Shown here: piece after piece, positions 34,674 through 47,060 of the stretch | Layout: each line of letters begins with the position of its first letter | Position numbering within the stretch: the first letter of the stretch is position 1 | From: Elephas maximus indicus | Taxonomy: Eukaryota > Chordata > Mammalia > Proboscidea > Elephantidae | NCBI RefSeq assembly: GCF_024166365.1 | Contig: NC_064838.1 | Span: 2,621,501 to 2,685,500, forward strand | DNA length: 64,000 bases | Direction of reading: 5' to 3' | Translations under genes and position numbers: made by a program | Notes under the pieces: generated by a model | The model's input: only the letters and a program-made list of their open reading frames with translations | What the model was told of the DNA's origin: nothing | The model's database searches: none

Positions 34674-35065
34674 GATACTTACCTTACTAGTCTATCTGTA
34701 ACAAACACCATAAGTAAGTAGGTGGCTTTAAAGAACAGCAATTTATTTTCTCACAGTTCTAGAGGCTAAAAGTCCAAATCGGTCACGATTCCTTCCTTGG
34801 AGGTGGTCCTGGCTTCCTTGGTTCCTTGGCTTATAGAGAATTCTCACAGAGCATCTCTTTCCCAGGTGCTCATGCGTTTTTATCTCTGGGTCTGATTAGG
34901 TCTTTTTATAACTCAGAAGTCATTAGATTTAGAAACCACCCTACATGGGTAATTAACATCTAATTAACATAGCAAAGAAAACATTATTTTTAAATAGAGT
35001 TTCATCCACAGTTGCTGGCGTTAGGATTCTGACATATTTTGGGAGGTAATTCCTAGGTAAGCCCT
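34674..35065 (-). mobile_element. MaLR-like LTR, antisense, old
   Basis: 'ggtggctttaaagaacagca' then 'atttattttctcacagttct' and 'gaggctaaaagtcc' are the antisense start of the LTR class also seen at 54652-55095. The right end is diverged. Confidence 0.6.
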
Positions 35066-35264
35066 TAGAAGAGTCCAAAGAAGCAGGAGGAATTGACCAC
35101 TGAGGGCATGAAGGGCTCAGGTACCTGTTAAGTTGTGCACCGGATTAGGTTGTGTGAGTGTGTAAGTGTGTGTATCTAGAGAATGGAGAATGTTCAAGGG
35201 ATCCCCAAATGGGGCCCACTAAGATGCATCAAAAGAACTGGGAACAGAGACTCTGAAAGACCGG

Positions 35265-35350
35265 GCTCTGGCAGCACGCTTCTCTGCCTCCCACTTTTGC
35301 CTTTTGAATATATGGCAAATAAAACCTTTCTTTTTGCTTCACCCTACAAG
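35265..35350 (+). mobile_element. ERV1-type LTR 3' fragment
   Basis: 'ctggcagcacgcttctctgc', 'gccttttgaatatatggcaa' and 'ataaaacctttctttttgc' match the 3' end of the LTRs at 25023-26150 and 41612-42725. Confidence 0.75.
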
Positions 35351-36032
35351 AGTTACTTGCTGCAGAGAATCTAAAACCACAAACCCGGCTGATCTCAAGG
35401 AGACCTGGACTGTGGAGCAGAAACTAGCACAGAGAGGTCGCATCTTCCGGACCCACGTGTCCCCACCCCATGTCCCTTCCACACACGGGGTGAGTGCTCT
35501 CAGAAAACAAGCCTTTGCTTATTCTTTTTTTCTTTTTCTCATGTTTTCTTAAGTTTCATTCAGCATATTTGTTTGAAAACCCGGTTGTTTATAAAGGAGA
35601 ATCTTTCTTAGATTTTTGCTTGTTTGTTTTAAGAGTGATATCTAGTAACCCACGGTGAACTGCAGTTTGGGTCCAGATTTGGGTGTTTCAAACATTGAAG
35701 AGGTAATTCTGTTTTCAGAGAGCTCTGAGCAACTATAAGCTGCAAAAATTCGGGCGCATGTCAACCAATAAAGGCCATGAGGCTGGTCGCCAGGGCTCAT
35801 AATGGACGTTAAAGACTTCCATGACAGGATAAGGGGGCCGCAAGACAGGCTAGCGCGCTTTCCTGCCACCCCAAGAAAACACTTGCGCAACGAAGGTACA
35901 CATTGGTCTAGATGAAACACTGTCCAGACCCCTCGGTGTTCCTCATTAGGTTTCTTTCCGTGGCTCAGAGAAAACCTGGAAAATAATGCTCTGTTTTGCC
36001 ACATTCGAAGGCAGAAGTGGTAGTTCCGTGAC
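35351..36032. other. Unassigned sequence
   Basis: An antisense frame of 120 codons (35642-36004) has no recognisable domain, and I do not call it a gene. Confidence 0.35.
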
Positions 36033-36043
36033 TATTTTATGAT

Positions 36044-36218
36044 AAAAAAAAAAAAACAAAAAACAACGAAACCTGTTGCTGTCGAGTTGATTCTGACTCA
36101 TAGCAACCCTATAGGACACGGTAGAACTGCCCCATAGGGTTTCCAAGGAGCGAATGGTGGATTTGAACTGCTGACCTTTTGGTGAGCAGCCATAGCTCTT
36201 AACCACTATGCCACCAGG
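36044..36218 (-). mobile_element. AfroSINE with 11-bp TSD
   Basis: An antisense copy with an A-rich plus-strand run at its 3' side, flanked by 'attttatgata' at 36033-36043 and 36219-36229. Confidence 0.97.
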
Positions 36219-36229
36219 ATTTTATGATA

Positions 36230-37074
36230 TAGTTTCTCAATGAAGAATCACAACGTTAAAATTAAAATCATGGGTAGATACTTTCCAATTGGAGGAACTA
36301 GTATATTTAAGGTCTAAAATAAGAGACTAGGTTCGTAGCCATCAGAATGAATTAAGTTAAAAAAAAAAAAAGGAAACCAAAAACTTGAACCTTAGAGCTT
36401 AACATCTTCAATAAATGGGCTTGGATTTCCCCCTACTGCGAAGACGCTGGTTTGGGGTTCATATTTAAAAACACTATAAACTGAGTGTACTAGGAGTCAT
36501 TTGGAATTTCAGTGACTACTTTGGGAAAATGAGCTCCCATTTGTGTTGGCTCTTCCTCTTTGAGGAACTTTGCTTGTCAAAAGGTCTAATAGTCCTCCAG
36601 CTGAGGTTCTGGCAAGTTAGTAAGTTTTATGTAGAACCTGTTTTTTCTCTTAAATTGAGTCAATCTTACCAAAAATTGCTATATACATATCCTTGTTTTA
36701 CGCGGTATTGTTCAGTGAGTTTACGTGACCTTTCTGTCTCCTTTTGCTCTTGGAGCTTGCCTCTGGTCTAGACAGTTGTCTGAGTTTCTGTCTTGTATCA
36801 GGTTGGAGGTTATGGCTGAGAACTGCTGTTTGTTTTTTGGTAAGGCTGTCTTAGAATGTCAGTTCATTCCTCATCCAAGAAAAACTGTGTCTTGTGCCTG
36901 TCTTATGGTTTAGATTTTTAGTAGCTATATTGAAAAACTTTAAGTCAATCACAAAAACAAAGCCTTTCTAAGTAACTTAAGCTAGACATTATATGCAATG
37001 TGTTTTATTTAAAGAAAAAGAATAATTTTGTCTTAAAGTAAAACAGTTCCAAATTATGAAAAAGAAAAAAAATG
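36230..37074. other. Unassigned sequence
   Basis: No gene or named repeat recognised. Confidence 0.35.
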
Positions 37075-37370
37075 CTAAAAGGCTTTGGTATTTACTGGGT
37101 AGAAAAAAGGCTGTGAAAAAGAGAAAGCAGAACTGCTTTCTAAGAGAATAATAAAAGTGAAAAAAAATTAGTTACCTTTTGCTTTTCAAAATCCCTAGAT
37201 CAATTTAAACATATGTAAATGAATTGGGATGACCCCCCCTTCCAGCCTCCAGTCTGCTGGCCAAGAATTCATTCGTAAAATTGCTAAAGAGCTTTGGTAT
37301 TTACTGGGTAGATAGCCTTTCAAAATGCCTCGATCAATTTAAACATATGTAAATGAATCAGAATGGCCTA
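37075..37370. repeat. Local direct duplication, about 200-bp spacing
   Basis: 'gctttggtatttactgggta' occurs at about 37082 and 37292, and 'gatcaatttaaacatatgta' at about 37198 and 37331. The second unit is shorter by internal loss. It may be repeated modules of an LTR whose 3' part lies at 38041-38373. Confidence 0.75.
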
Positions 37371-38040
37371 ATCTTATCTTCTACGTGGAGTCAAAAAATA
37401 GAGTGGGACAACATCAGGGTTCCAAAGCCCTCAGTTTCCAAGGTCAAATAGGAATCACAAGGAGTCACACATGAAATGGCCTGGGAGAATGTTTTCTACC
37501 CTAAACAGACGCTTAAGGTTATATCCACATCAATGAACTGGTCAGTTCAGCAGAGACTTTGTGATTTCTAAAGCCAGTTTGATAAAATCTTTAAGGGCTA
37601 AAATTAGATTGGGAAAATATGAGAAACAGTAAAAGTTGAATGAAAACTTAGAATGTTTAAACAGACTTTCAACAACAGTTTTATGTTTTATGGTACACAG
37701 GCTTAAAGTAATTTCTAAGAAATTTCAAGTAACTTATTGATGTTAAATTGAGTTCTTATATACTTTTGCTTTTTATACCACAAAAGAAAGGATGTGGATA
37801 TGTGTATATTTGGGTCTGCTTATGAATGTGTTCGTTTTTGCCATTTAAAGGGATGCCCTATAAGATGTATGCAACAAAGACAACGGTTAAGAAGTTTATT
37901 AAAAAGAAATTTATTTGATACGGTCAAAACTTTTACCTGACTGAAGTTTAATGGTTTCATTTATGAGATTTTTAGGAGCTTTAACATCACAAATAAAATA
38001 TAAAACAACTTCTGATTTCTGAGCTGAAATGTTAATTTAT
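37371..38040. other. Unassigned sequence
   Basis: AT-rich; possibly the 5' part of the LTR that follows, but I cannot show it. Confidence 0.3.
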
Positions 38041-38373
38041 TCTTTGTGTAATCTGCCTTGAAGGGCTCCCCACCCCTCAGCTTCACATTTGAGTCCTGCT
38101 TTTGCTTGGAGGTTATATGTAAACCCCATTGCGCCTGTGTAGCATGATTAAGAATGTTGCTGATATAACTTGTATGAACTCTCTACTTGTTAACCCTTTT
38201 AAAAATAACCTGCCTGCCTGCCATTGGCAAGGAGTCTTGGCAGCAGTAAGCACCGACTGACTCCATTTCCTTGTACAATGAAATAAAGTTGCTTTTCTTG
38301 TTCTCCTGCCTCAGTCTCTCATTTATTGGCCAGTATGAGTCATGCTGAGTAAGAACCTGGGGTTTCTACCTGG
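38041..38373 (+). mobile_element. ERV LTR 3' part
   Basis: Contains 'gtacaatgaaataaagttgc' and ends 'agaacctggggtttctacct', similar to 20125-20225. It abuts the broken end of the Tigger1 copy. Confidence 0.5.
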
Positions 38374-39897
38374 TAAGTCATTTCAACAATGTTCACAGCA
38401 TCTTCACCGTGAGTAGATTCCATCTCAAGAAACCACTTTCTTTGCTTATCCATAAGAAGCAACTCTTCATTCGTTACAGTTTTATCATGAGATTGCATTA
38501 ATTCAATCATGTCTTCATGCTCCCTTTTAAATTCTAGTTCTCTTGCTACTTCTACCACATAGGCAGTTACTTCCTCCCCTAAAGTCTTGAATTCCTCAAA
38601 GTCATCCATGAAGGTTGGAATCAACTTCTTCCAAACTTCTGTTAATACTGACATTTTGACCTCCTCTCATGGGGTTGCTACAGGGTCACTATGAGTTGGA
38701 ATCTACTCAAGGGCAATGGCAACAATGGGACCGTGAATCATGAATGTTCTTAACGACATCTAGAGTTGTGAATCCTTTCCAGAAGGTTTTCAATTTACTT
38801 TGCCCAGATCCATCAGAGGGATCACTATTGATGGCTAGCTGTAGCCTCAGGAAATGCATTTCGTAAATAATAAGACTTGAAAGTTGAAATTATTCCTTGA
38901 CCCATGAACTGCAGATTGGTTATTGTGTTAGCAGGCATGAAACAACATTAATCTTCTTATACATCTCCATCAGAGCGCTTGGGTGACCAGGTGCATTGTC
39001 AATGAGCAATATTTTGAAAGGAAGCTTTTTTTCTGAGTAGTAGTTTTAAACCCCAAAACAGTAGGCTTAAAATATTCAGTAAACCATGTTGTAAACAGAT
39101 GGACTGTCATCCAGGCTCTGTTGTTCTAATTATAGAGCACAGGCAGAGTAGATTTAGCATAATTCTTAAGGGCCCTAGGATTTTCAGAAGCGTAAATGAG
39201 CGTTGACTCCAACTTAAAATCACCAGCTGCATTAGCCCCTAACAAGGTTGTCAGCCTGTCCTTTGAAGCTTTGAAGTCAGGCATTGACTTCTTCTTTCTA
39301 ACTATGAAAGTCCTAGATGGCATCTTCTTCCAACATGTCTGTTTCATCTATATTGAAAATCGGTTGCTTCCTGCAGCCACCTTCACCTGTCATCTTAGCT
39401 AGATCTCCTGGATAACTTGCTGCAGCCTCTACATTAGCCTTGCTGCTTCGCTTTGACATTTTATGTTATGGAGGCAGCTTCTTTCCCTAAACTTCATCAA
39501 CCAACCTCTGCTAGCTTCAAATTTTCCTTCTGCAGCTCTCCCACCTCTCAGAGAATTGAAGAGAGTTAGGGCCTTGCTCTGAATTAGGCTTCGGTTTGAG
39601 GGAATGTTGTGGCTGGTTTGATCTTCTATGCAGACCGCTAAAACTTTCTCCGTATCAGCAATGAGGCAGTGTCTCTTTCTTATCATTCGTGTGTTCGCTG
39701 GAGCAGCACTTTTAATTTCCTCCAAGAACTTTTCCTCTGCATTCACGACTTGGCTAACTGTTTGGCCCAAGAGGCCCAACTTTCGGCCTGTCTTGACTTT
39801 CAACGTGCCTTCTTCACTAAGCTTGATCATTTCTAGCTTTTTGATTTAAAGTGAGAGACATGTGGCTCTTCCTTTCACTTGAACACTTGGAGGCTAT
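38374..39897 (-). pseudogene. Tigger1 transposase remnant
   Basis: When intact this is a cut-and-paste transposase with CENP-B-like DNA-binding helices and a DDE catalytic domain. Seen here: the N-terminal part from about 39830 ('[20 protein letters not shown]'), a central part ('[20 protein letters not shown]', 39126-39347), the nucleotides for '[10 protein letters not shown]' (around one catalytic Asp) near 39000, and the C-terminal part at 38340-38654 ('[20 protein letters not shown]'). The expected start codon near 39897 reads ATA, and an extra A near 39836 shifts frame. Many further breaks make it dead. The C-terminal end is lost. Confidence 0.9.
38671..38738 (+). mobile_element. AfroSINE tail-only fragment in Tigger1
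   Basis: 'cagggtcactatgagttgga' and 'atctactcaagggcaatgg' interrupt the transposase sequence. No head or body. Confidence 0.75.
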
Positions 39898-40264
39898 TGT
39901 CAGGTTATTAACTGGCCTAATTTCAATGTTGTCCTGTCTCAGAGAATAGGCCTAGCAGTCAGAACACACACAGCACTTATCAATTAAGTTTGCTGTCTTA
40001 CATGCACACAGTTTGTGACACCCCAAAATAATTACAATAGTAACATCAAAGGTCACTGATCACCGTAAGAGATATAATAATAATGAAAAAGTTTGAAATA
40101 TTGCAGGAATTACCAAAACGTGACACAGAAACATGAAGTGAGCATGTGCTGTTGGAAAAATGGTGCCTATAGACTTGTTCAACACACGGTTGCCACAAAC
40201 CTTCAATTTGTAAAAAACTCATTACCTGCAAAGTGCAATAAAGCAAAGCACAATAAAAAGTAAA

Positions 40265-40650
40265 CTGATATCAGTGATCTCAGTAAAGGGGCCAGGCAGA
40301 GCTCAAGCAATCATGTTAAGATTAGCCAGCGGTTGATTTTCTATATTTCTCCCCGCTCTTCTCTTTATAAGTCCCACTGTCAGGGGCCTATCCATGGAAA
40401 ATAGCACGTAGGGCAATTAGTGTTAGTTGCTGAATGGTCTCTCACAGCTGGTGATGGAAATTGTGGTGGCCAATAGAAACTGCTCATTGGCACCCTGGTC
40501 CTACCTACTACACCTTTGTTACACCTGTGTTACTGTACATACCTTCTTCCAGCCATTTGCTTTTTCTGTGATCAAAATGGTCTCCCTATACGCATATAGA
40601 AAAATTGCTCAAAATAAACCTTACATTCAAATTTCAGTGAGTTTTTTTAA
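40265..40650 (+). mobile_element. LTR-like repeat, same family as 19213-19445
   Basis: The longer of two copies. It shares 'gttaagattagcca', 'cttctctttataa', 'agccatttgctttttctg' and 'aaaccttaca'. The family is not named. Confidence 0.5.
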
Positions 40651-40932
40651 TGCAAATAATGTGCACATTCTACATTTGTTTGCCAGCTGTACCTCTCTCA
40701 CCCGCCCCCCACGAAGTATTTTCATAAACACCGCTACCCCAATTTTGTTATATGTTGCTGTGTCATGGATTGAATTGTGGCCCCCCAAAATATGTGTCAA
40801 CTTGGCTAGGCCATGGTTCCCAGTATCGTGTAGTTGTCCTCCATTTTGTGATTGTAATTTTGTGTTAAAGAGTATTAGGGTGGGATTGTAACACCCTTAC
40901 TAAGGTCACATCCCTGATCCAATGTAAAGGGA

Positions 40933-41431
40933 TGTCTTAGTCATCTAGTGCTGCTTTTATAGAAATACCACAAGTGGGTGGCTTTAGCAAAGAGAAATTT
41001 ATTTCTTCTCAGTAAAGTAGGCTGAAAGTCCAAATTCAGGGTGTCAGCTCCAAGGGAAGCCTTTCTCTCTCTGCTGGCCTTCTCATCAAACTTCCCCCAG
41101 ACTAGGAGCTTCTCTGTGCAAGGACCCTGGGTCCAAAGGACGTGCTCTGCTCCCAGCACTGCTTTCTTTGTGGTGTGAGGTCCTCCTGTCTCTCTGCTCA
41201 CTTCTCTCTTTTATATCTCAAGAGATTGACCCAATTTATATCTCAAGAGATTGACACAATTCAATCTTGTAGATTGAGTCCTGCCTTACTAACACAACTG
41301 CTGCCCTTCTCCCTCATTAACATCATAGAGGCAGGATTTACAACACATACGAAAATCACACAGTACCAGGAATCATGGCCCAGCCATACTGATACATGCA
41401 TTTTGGGGGGGACATAATTCAATCCACGACA
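40933..41431 (-). mobile_element. MaLR-like solo LTR inside the outer LTR
   Basis: A 499-bp antisense copy from 'tgtcttagtcatctagtgc' to 'ccacgaca', with a perfect 5-bp duplication 'aggga' at 40928-40932 and 41432-41436. The same general family as its host, opposite orientation. Confidence 0.95.
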
Positions 41432-41611
41432 AGGGAGTTTCCCTGGAGTGTGGCCTGCACCACCTTTTCTTTTATTGTGCTTTAAATGAAAGTTTACAGC
41501 TCAAGTTAGTTTCTCATACAAGAATTTATACACGCATTGTTATGTGACGCTAGTTGCTCTCCCTATAATGTGAGAGCACACTCCCTTCGACCCTGCATTT
41601 TCCACGTCCAT

Positions 41612-42725
41612 TGATTTAGGAAATAATATCGGAGTCATTATTCCCTGTCCTCGAACATAGAGAATATGACCCAGCTGGATCTGGGCTCACAAGGACTCAT
41701 AAGGATACATTAACTGGGCCCTGAGATAAAGACAATACATAGGATAATCTTGGAGAATATCTTTTAGGGAAACTTACACATAAACCAGAACACAAAAGAC
41801 TTTCTACTCTTATCTTTTTCTGTTAACATTTAGTGAATAGAAATTTGCTGGACAAATGAAAAGACCCTCCTGACTGTCATTACTGAAACCTGTACCAATG
41901 ATTGTTAAGAAAGGCAATTCAAAATGTAAGATCACCGTTTCTAGCCAACCTGTGAAAAGATAAGGCTTTCAGTGGTTTTGCCCATTTGTCGCGGAATTAC
42001 GTCCCCCAGAATCTGTGCATTAACTTGGTTAGGCCATGGGTGGTTGTCCACCATTTTGTGATTGTAATTTTATGTTAAGAGGATTAGGGTGGGATTGTAA
42101 CACCACCCTTACACAGGTCACTTCCGTGATCCAAGGTAAAGGGAGTTTCCCTGGGGTGTGGCCTGTACCACCTTTTATCTCTCAAGAGATAAAAGGAAAG
42201 GGAAGCAAACAGAGAATGGAGGACCTCATACCACCAAGAAAGCAGCACCAGGAGCAGAGTGTGTCCTTTGGACCCAGGGTCCCTGCCCCTAAGAAGCTCT
42301 TCGGCCAGGGGGAGATTGAGGACAAGGACCTTCCTCCAGAGCCAACAAAGAAAGAAAGCCTTCCCCTGGAGCTGACACCCTGAATTTGGACTTGTAACCT
42401 ACTAGACTGTGAGAGAATAAATTTCTCGCTGTTAAAACCCCTTGTGGGACTTCTGTTATAGCAGCACTAGATAACTAAGACGCCATTTATAACGTTACTA
42501 TATACTGATGACTGTAACTTTCCCTGGACTCGGGCAGACATGGCTGTGGCAGCATGCTTGTCTGTCTTCCCAATTTTGCTTATTTTGTAATATTTCCTTG
42601 GACTCAGGTAGACATGGCTTTAGAAACATGCTTGTCCACTTCCCAATTTTGTCTTTTTAAATATATACCAAATAAAACTTTCTTTTTGCTTTACTAAACT
42701 TTGTGATATTTTTTCTCCTACAACA
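41612..42725 (+). mobile_element. ERV1-type solo LTR inside the L1
   Basis: Runs from 'tgatttaggaaataatatc' to 'ctcctacaaca', with flanks 'ccat' and 'ctat' as a probable 4-bp duplication with one change. Without the nested MaLR LTR it is about 620 bp. The 3' half holds two units of about 70 bp beginning 'tggactcgggcagacatggc' and 'tggactcaggtagacatggc', then 'aataaaactttctttttgc'. Solo LTR, no coding region. Confidence 0.88.
41987..42482 (+). mobile_element. MaLR-like solo LTR inside the ERV1-type LTR
   Basis: A 496-bp sense LTR beginning 'tgtcgcggaattacgtcc' and ending 'ataactaagacg' (terminal CA changed to CG), with a perfect 'ccatt' duplication at 41982-41986 and 42483-42487. This is the best reference copy of the family in the window, and the deepest level of the nest. 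Confidence 0.96.
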
Positions 42726-43576
42726 CTATTCAACCAGCTCCTCTCCCTCTCTGCCTTCTCATCTCATATCTGGACAGGAGCTACCTATTTAGTTTCATGT
42801 GTCCACTTGAGCTAAGAAGCATACTCTTCACAAGTATCATTTTGTGTCTTATACTCCAGTCTAATCTTTGTCTGAAGAGTTGGCTTCGGGAATGGTTTTA
42901 GTTTTGAGTTAACAGAGAATCTGGGGGCCATGTCTTCTGGGGTCGCTCCGATCTCAGTCAGGCCATTAAGTCTGATCTTTTTACTAGAATTTGAGTTGTG
43001 CTCCCCACTTTTGTCCTGCTCTGTCAGGGACTCTGTTGTGTTCCCTGAGGGAGGTCATTGGTGGTAGCTGGGCACCTTCTAGTTCTTCTGGTCTCAGGCT
43101 GATGGAGTCTCTGGTTTATGTGGCCATTTCTGTGTCTTGGGTTCCTATTCTCCTTGTGTTTTTGGTGTTCTTCATTCTCCTCTGCTCCAGATGGGTTGGG
43201 ACTAATTGACGCATCTTAGATGGCCACTTGCTAGCTTTTAAGACCCCAGAAGCCACTCTCCAAAGTGAGATGCAGAACATTTTCTTAACAAACTTTGTTA
43301 TGCCAATTGACCTAGATGTCCCCTGAAACCATGGTCCCCAGAGCCCCGCCCCTGCTACTCTGTCCCTTGAAGTGTTTGGTTTTATTCAGGAAACTTCTTA
43401 GCTTTTACTTTAGTCCAGTTGTGCTGACTTCCCCTGTATTAGATGCTGTCCTTCCCTTCACCTAAGATAATTCTTGTCTACTATCTAGTTAGTTAGTGAA
43501 TACCCCTCTCTCTCCCTCTCCTACTCCTAACCGTCAAAGAATGTTTTCTTCTGTGTTTAAACTTTTTCTTGGGTTC

Positions 43577-46500
43577 TTATAATAGTGGCCTCATACAATA
43601 TTTGTCCTTTTGCAACTGACTAATTTCACTCAGCATAATGCCTTCCAGATTCATCCGTGTTATGAGATGTTTCTCGGATTCATCGTTGTTCTTTATTGTT
43701 GCATAGTATTCCATTGTGTAAATATACCATAATTTATTTATCCATTCATCCGCTGATGGGCACCTAGGTTGTTTCCATCTTTTTGCTATTGTAAACAGTG
43801 CTGCAATGAACATGGGTGTGCATATATCTATTGTGGGATGGCTCTTATTTCTCTAGGATATATTCCAAGGAGTGGGATTGGTGGATCCTGTGGTAGTTCT
43901 ATTTCTAGCTTTTTAAGGAAGCGCCAAATTGATTTCCAAAGTGGTTGTACCATTTTACATTTCCACCAGCAGTGTATCTGTTCCAGTCTCTCCACAACCT
44001 CTCCAACATTTATTATTTTTGTGTTGTTTGGATTAATGCTAGCCTTGTTGGGGTGAGATGATATCCATTGTAGTTTTGATTTGCATTTATGAGTCGGAAT
44101 CGACTTGACGGTAATGGGTTTGGTTTTTGGTTTTTTAATGGCTAATGATCGTGAGCATTTCCTCATGTATCTGTTAGCTGCCTGAATGTCTTCTTTAGTG
44201 AAGTGCCTGTTCATATCCTTTGCCCATTTCTTAATTGAGTTATTTGTCTTTTTGTGGTTGAGGTTTTGTAGTATCTTATAGATTTTAGAGATTAGATGCT
44301 GATCAGATTTGTTGTAGTCAAATTTTTTTTCCCAGTGTGTAGTTTGTCTTTTTACACTTTTGGTGAAGCCTTTGGATGAGTATAAGTGTTTGATTTTTAG
44401 GAGCTCCCAGTTATCTAGTTTCTCTTCTGGTGTTTGTGCATTGTTAGTAATGTTTTATATTTTGTTTATGCCATGTATTAAGGCTCCTAGCAGTGTCCCT
44501 ACTTTTTCTTCCATGACCTTTATTGTTTTAGATTTTATATTTAGGTTTTTGATCCATTTTGAGTTAGTTTTTGTGCATGGTGTGAGGTATGGGTCTTGTT
44601 TCATTTTTTTGCAGATGGATATCCAGTTATGCTAACACCATTTGTTAAAGAGACTGTGTTTTCCTCATTTAAGGGACTTTGGGCCTTTGTCAAATATCAG
44701 CTGCTCATATGTGGATGAATTTACATCTGGATTCTCAATTCTGTTCCATTGTTGTATGTCTCCATTGTTGTACCAGTACCAGGCTGTTTTGACAACTGTG
44801 GCAGTATAATAGGTTCTAAAATCGGGTAGTGTGAGGCCTCCCACTTTGATCTTCTTTTTCAGTAATGCTTTACTTGTCTGGGGCCTCTTCCCTTTCCAAA
44901 TGAAGTTGGTGATTTGTTTCTCCATCTCATTAAAAAATGCCATTGGAATTTGGATAGGGATTGCGTTGTATCTGTAGATTGCTTTGGGAAGAATAGACAT
45001 CTTCACAGTGTTGAGTCTTCTTATCCGTGAGTTTGTTTTTTCACTTATGTAGGTTTCTTGCAGTAGTGTCTTGTAGTTTTCTTTTTGTAGGTCTTTTACA
45101 TCTCTGGTTGGATTTATTCCTAAGTATTTTATCTTTTTGGGGACTATCGTAAATGGTACCAATTCGGCGATTTCCTCTTCGGAGTTCTCTTTGTTGGTGT
45201 AGAGGAATTCAACTGATTTTTGTATGTTTATCTTGTATCCTGATACTCTGCTGAACCCTTCTATTAGTTACAGTAATTTTCTTGTAGATTCTTTGGGATT
45301 TTCTGTGTATAAGATCATGTCATCTGCAAATAGAGGTACTTTTACTTCCTCCTTAACAATATGGATACCCTTCATTTCCTTTTATCTAGCCTAATTGCTC
45401 TGGCTAGGACCTCCAGCACAATGTTAAATAAAAGTGGTGATAAAGGGCATCCTTCTCAAGGGAAATGCTTTCAGACTGTCTCCATTTAGGATGATGCTGG
45501 CTGTTGGCTTTGTATAAATGCCCTTTATTATGTTGAGGAATTTCCCTTCTTTTCCTGTCTTGCTGAGAGTTTTTTTTTATCATGAATAGGTGTTGGACTT
45601 TGTCAAATGACTTTTCTGCATGAATTGATAAGATTATGCAGTTCTTGTCTTTTGTGTTGTTTATATGATGGACTACACTGATTGTTTTTCTAATATTGAA
45701 CCATCCCTGCATACCTGGTATGAATCCCACTTGGTCATGGTGAATTATTTTTTTTTGGTATGTTGTTGAATTCTATTGGCTAGAATTTTGTTGAGGACTT
45801 TTGCATCTATGTTCATGAGGGATATTGATCTGTAATTTTCTTTGTGGTATCTTCACGTGGTTTTGGTGTAAAGGTTATGCTGGCTTCACAGAATGAGTTT
45901 GGGAGTTTTCCATCCTTTTCTATGCTCCAAAATACCTTTAGTAGTAGTGGTGTTAAGTGTTCTCTGAAAGTTTGGTAGAACTCTCCAGTGAAGCCGTCAG
46001 GACTAGGGCTTTTTTGTGTTGTTGTTGTTGGCAGTTTTACCATTTCAATCTCTTCTTTTTTTTTGTAGGTTTAGTTTGTTGTTTTACCTCCGTTTGTGTT
46101 AGTTTAGGTAGGTAGTGTGTTTCTAGAAATTTGTCAATTTCCCCTAGGTTTTCAAATTTGTTAGAGTACAATTTTTCATATTCTGTTATGATTCTTTTAA
46201 TTTCAGTTGTGTCTGTTGTGACACCACCCATCTCATATCTTATTCAGGTTATTTGCTTCCTCTCCTGTTTTTCTTTTGTCAGTTTGGCCAATGGTTTATC
46301 AATTCTGTTGATCTTTTCACAGAATCATCTTTTGGTCCTGTTAACACTTTCCATTGTTTTTCTATTTCATTTAATTCTGCTCTTATTTTTTATTATTTGC
46401 TTTCTTCTGGTGCGTGAGGACTTCTTTTGCTGCTCTCTTTCTATTGGAGTTGTAGGGTTAATGTTTTGATTTGGGCCCTTTCTTTTTGGATGTGTGTATT

Positions 46501-47060
46501 TATTGCTATAAATTGACCTCTGAGAACTGCTTTTGCTGTTTCCCAAAGGTTCTGGTAGAAAGTGTTTTCATTCTCATTTGCTTCTGTGAATTTCTTTAGT
46601 CCATCCTTAATTTCTTCTATAATCCAGTAGTTTTTGAGCAAGGTGTTGCTCAGTTTCCATGTGTTTTGATTTTTTTTCCTTGCCTTTTCTGTTATTGATT
46701 TCTACTTTTATGGTTTTATGGCCAGAAAAGATGCTTCATAATATTTCGATGCTTTGGATTCTGTTCAGACTTGCTTTATGGCCTAATATGTGGTCTATTC
46801 TGGAGTATGTTCCATGTGCATTGGAAAAGAAAGTAAACTTGGTGGGTATCAGTGGAGTGTTCTGTATATGTCTATGAGGTTGAGTTATTTGATTGTGGCA
46901 TTTAGATCTTCTGTGTCTTTATTGAGCTTCTTTCTGGATGTTCTGTCCTCCCCGAAAGTGGTGTGTTATCGTCTCCTACTATTATTGTGGAGCTGTCTAT
47001 CTCTCTTTTCAATGCTGTTACAGTTTGTTTTATGTATTTTGGAGTATTATATTCTCCTGG
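43577..47060 (-). pseudogene. L1 ORF2 remnant (endonuclease part to C-terminus)
   Basis: The intact protein is the L1 endonuclease/reverse transcriptase. Recognisable pieces on the minus strand: '[20 protein letters not shown]' (45813-46043), '[20 protein letters not shown]' (45404-45730), nucleotides for F-A-D-D near 45316-45342, '[19 protein letters not shown]' (44665-45162), and '[16 protein letters not shown]' to the stop at 43577. The motif-A region reads 'IHAEKSFDK', where the family has an Asp at the His. Many frameshifts; no full-length frame. Confidence 0.92.
44089..44135 (+). mobile_element. AfroSINE tail-only fragment in L1
   Basis: 'tatgagtcggaatcgacttg' and 'taatgggtttggtttttgg' break the L1 ORF2 between 'gatttgcattt' and 'taatggctaatg'; the matching site at about 57450 has no such insert. 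Confidence 0.88.

Larger units (their letters stand above)
38374..40258 (-). mobile_element. Tigger1-like DNA transposon, truncated both ends
   Basis: An antisense pogo-type (Tc1/mariner superfamily) element. It holds the 5' noncoding region (39898-40258) and most of the transposase gene. The 5' terminal repeat is missing, and an LTR abuts it before the 3' end of the gene. A SINE tail fragment interrupts it near 38671-38738. Confidence 0.9.
41469..47060 (-). mobile_element. L1, 5'-truncated, inserted in a MaLR LTR
   Basis: The 3' end ('attgtgctttaaatgaaag') is at left; the copy is cut at right inside the endonuclease part of ORF2. Perfect 14-bp repeats 'ctgcaccacctttt' (41455-41468 and 47061-47074) are the target duplication. 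In L1 orientation the insertion site reads 'at/aaaa', close to the L1 endonuclease preference. An LTR at 41612-42725 and a SINE tail at 44089-44135 interrupt it. Confidence 0.96.

Noticed and set aside
35642..36004. An antisense frame of 120 codons
   Set aside because: No domain, no splice or promoter context, and composition like the surrounding noncoding DNA.
25023..42725. The two ERV1-type LTRs (25.0 kb and 41.6 kb) as ends of one 17-kb provirus
   Set aside because: Each has its own 4-bp flanking repeat in a different L1 host, so they are independent solo LTRs.
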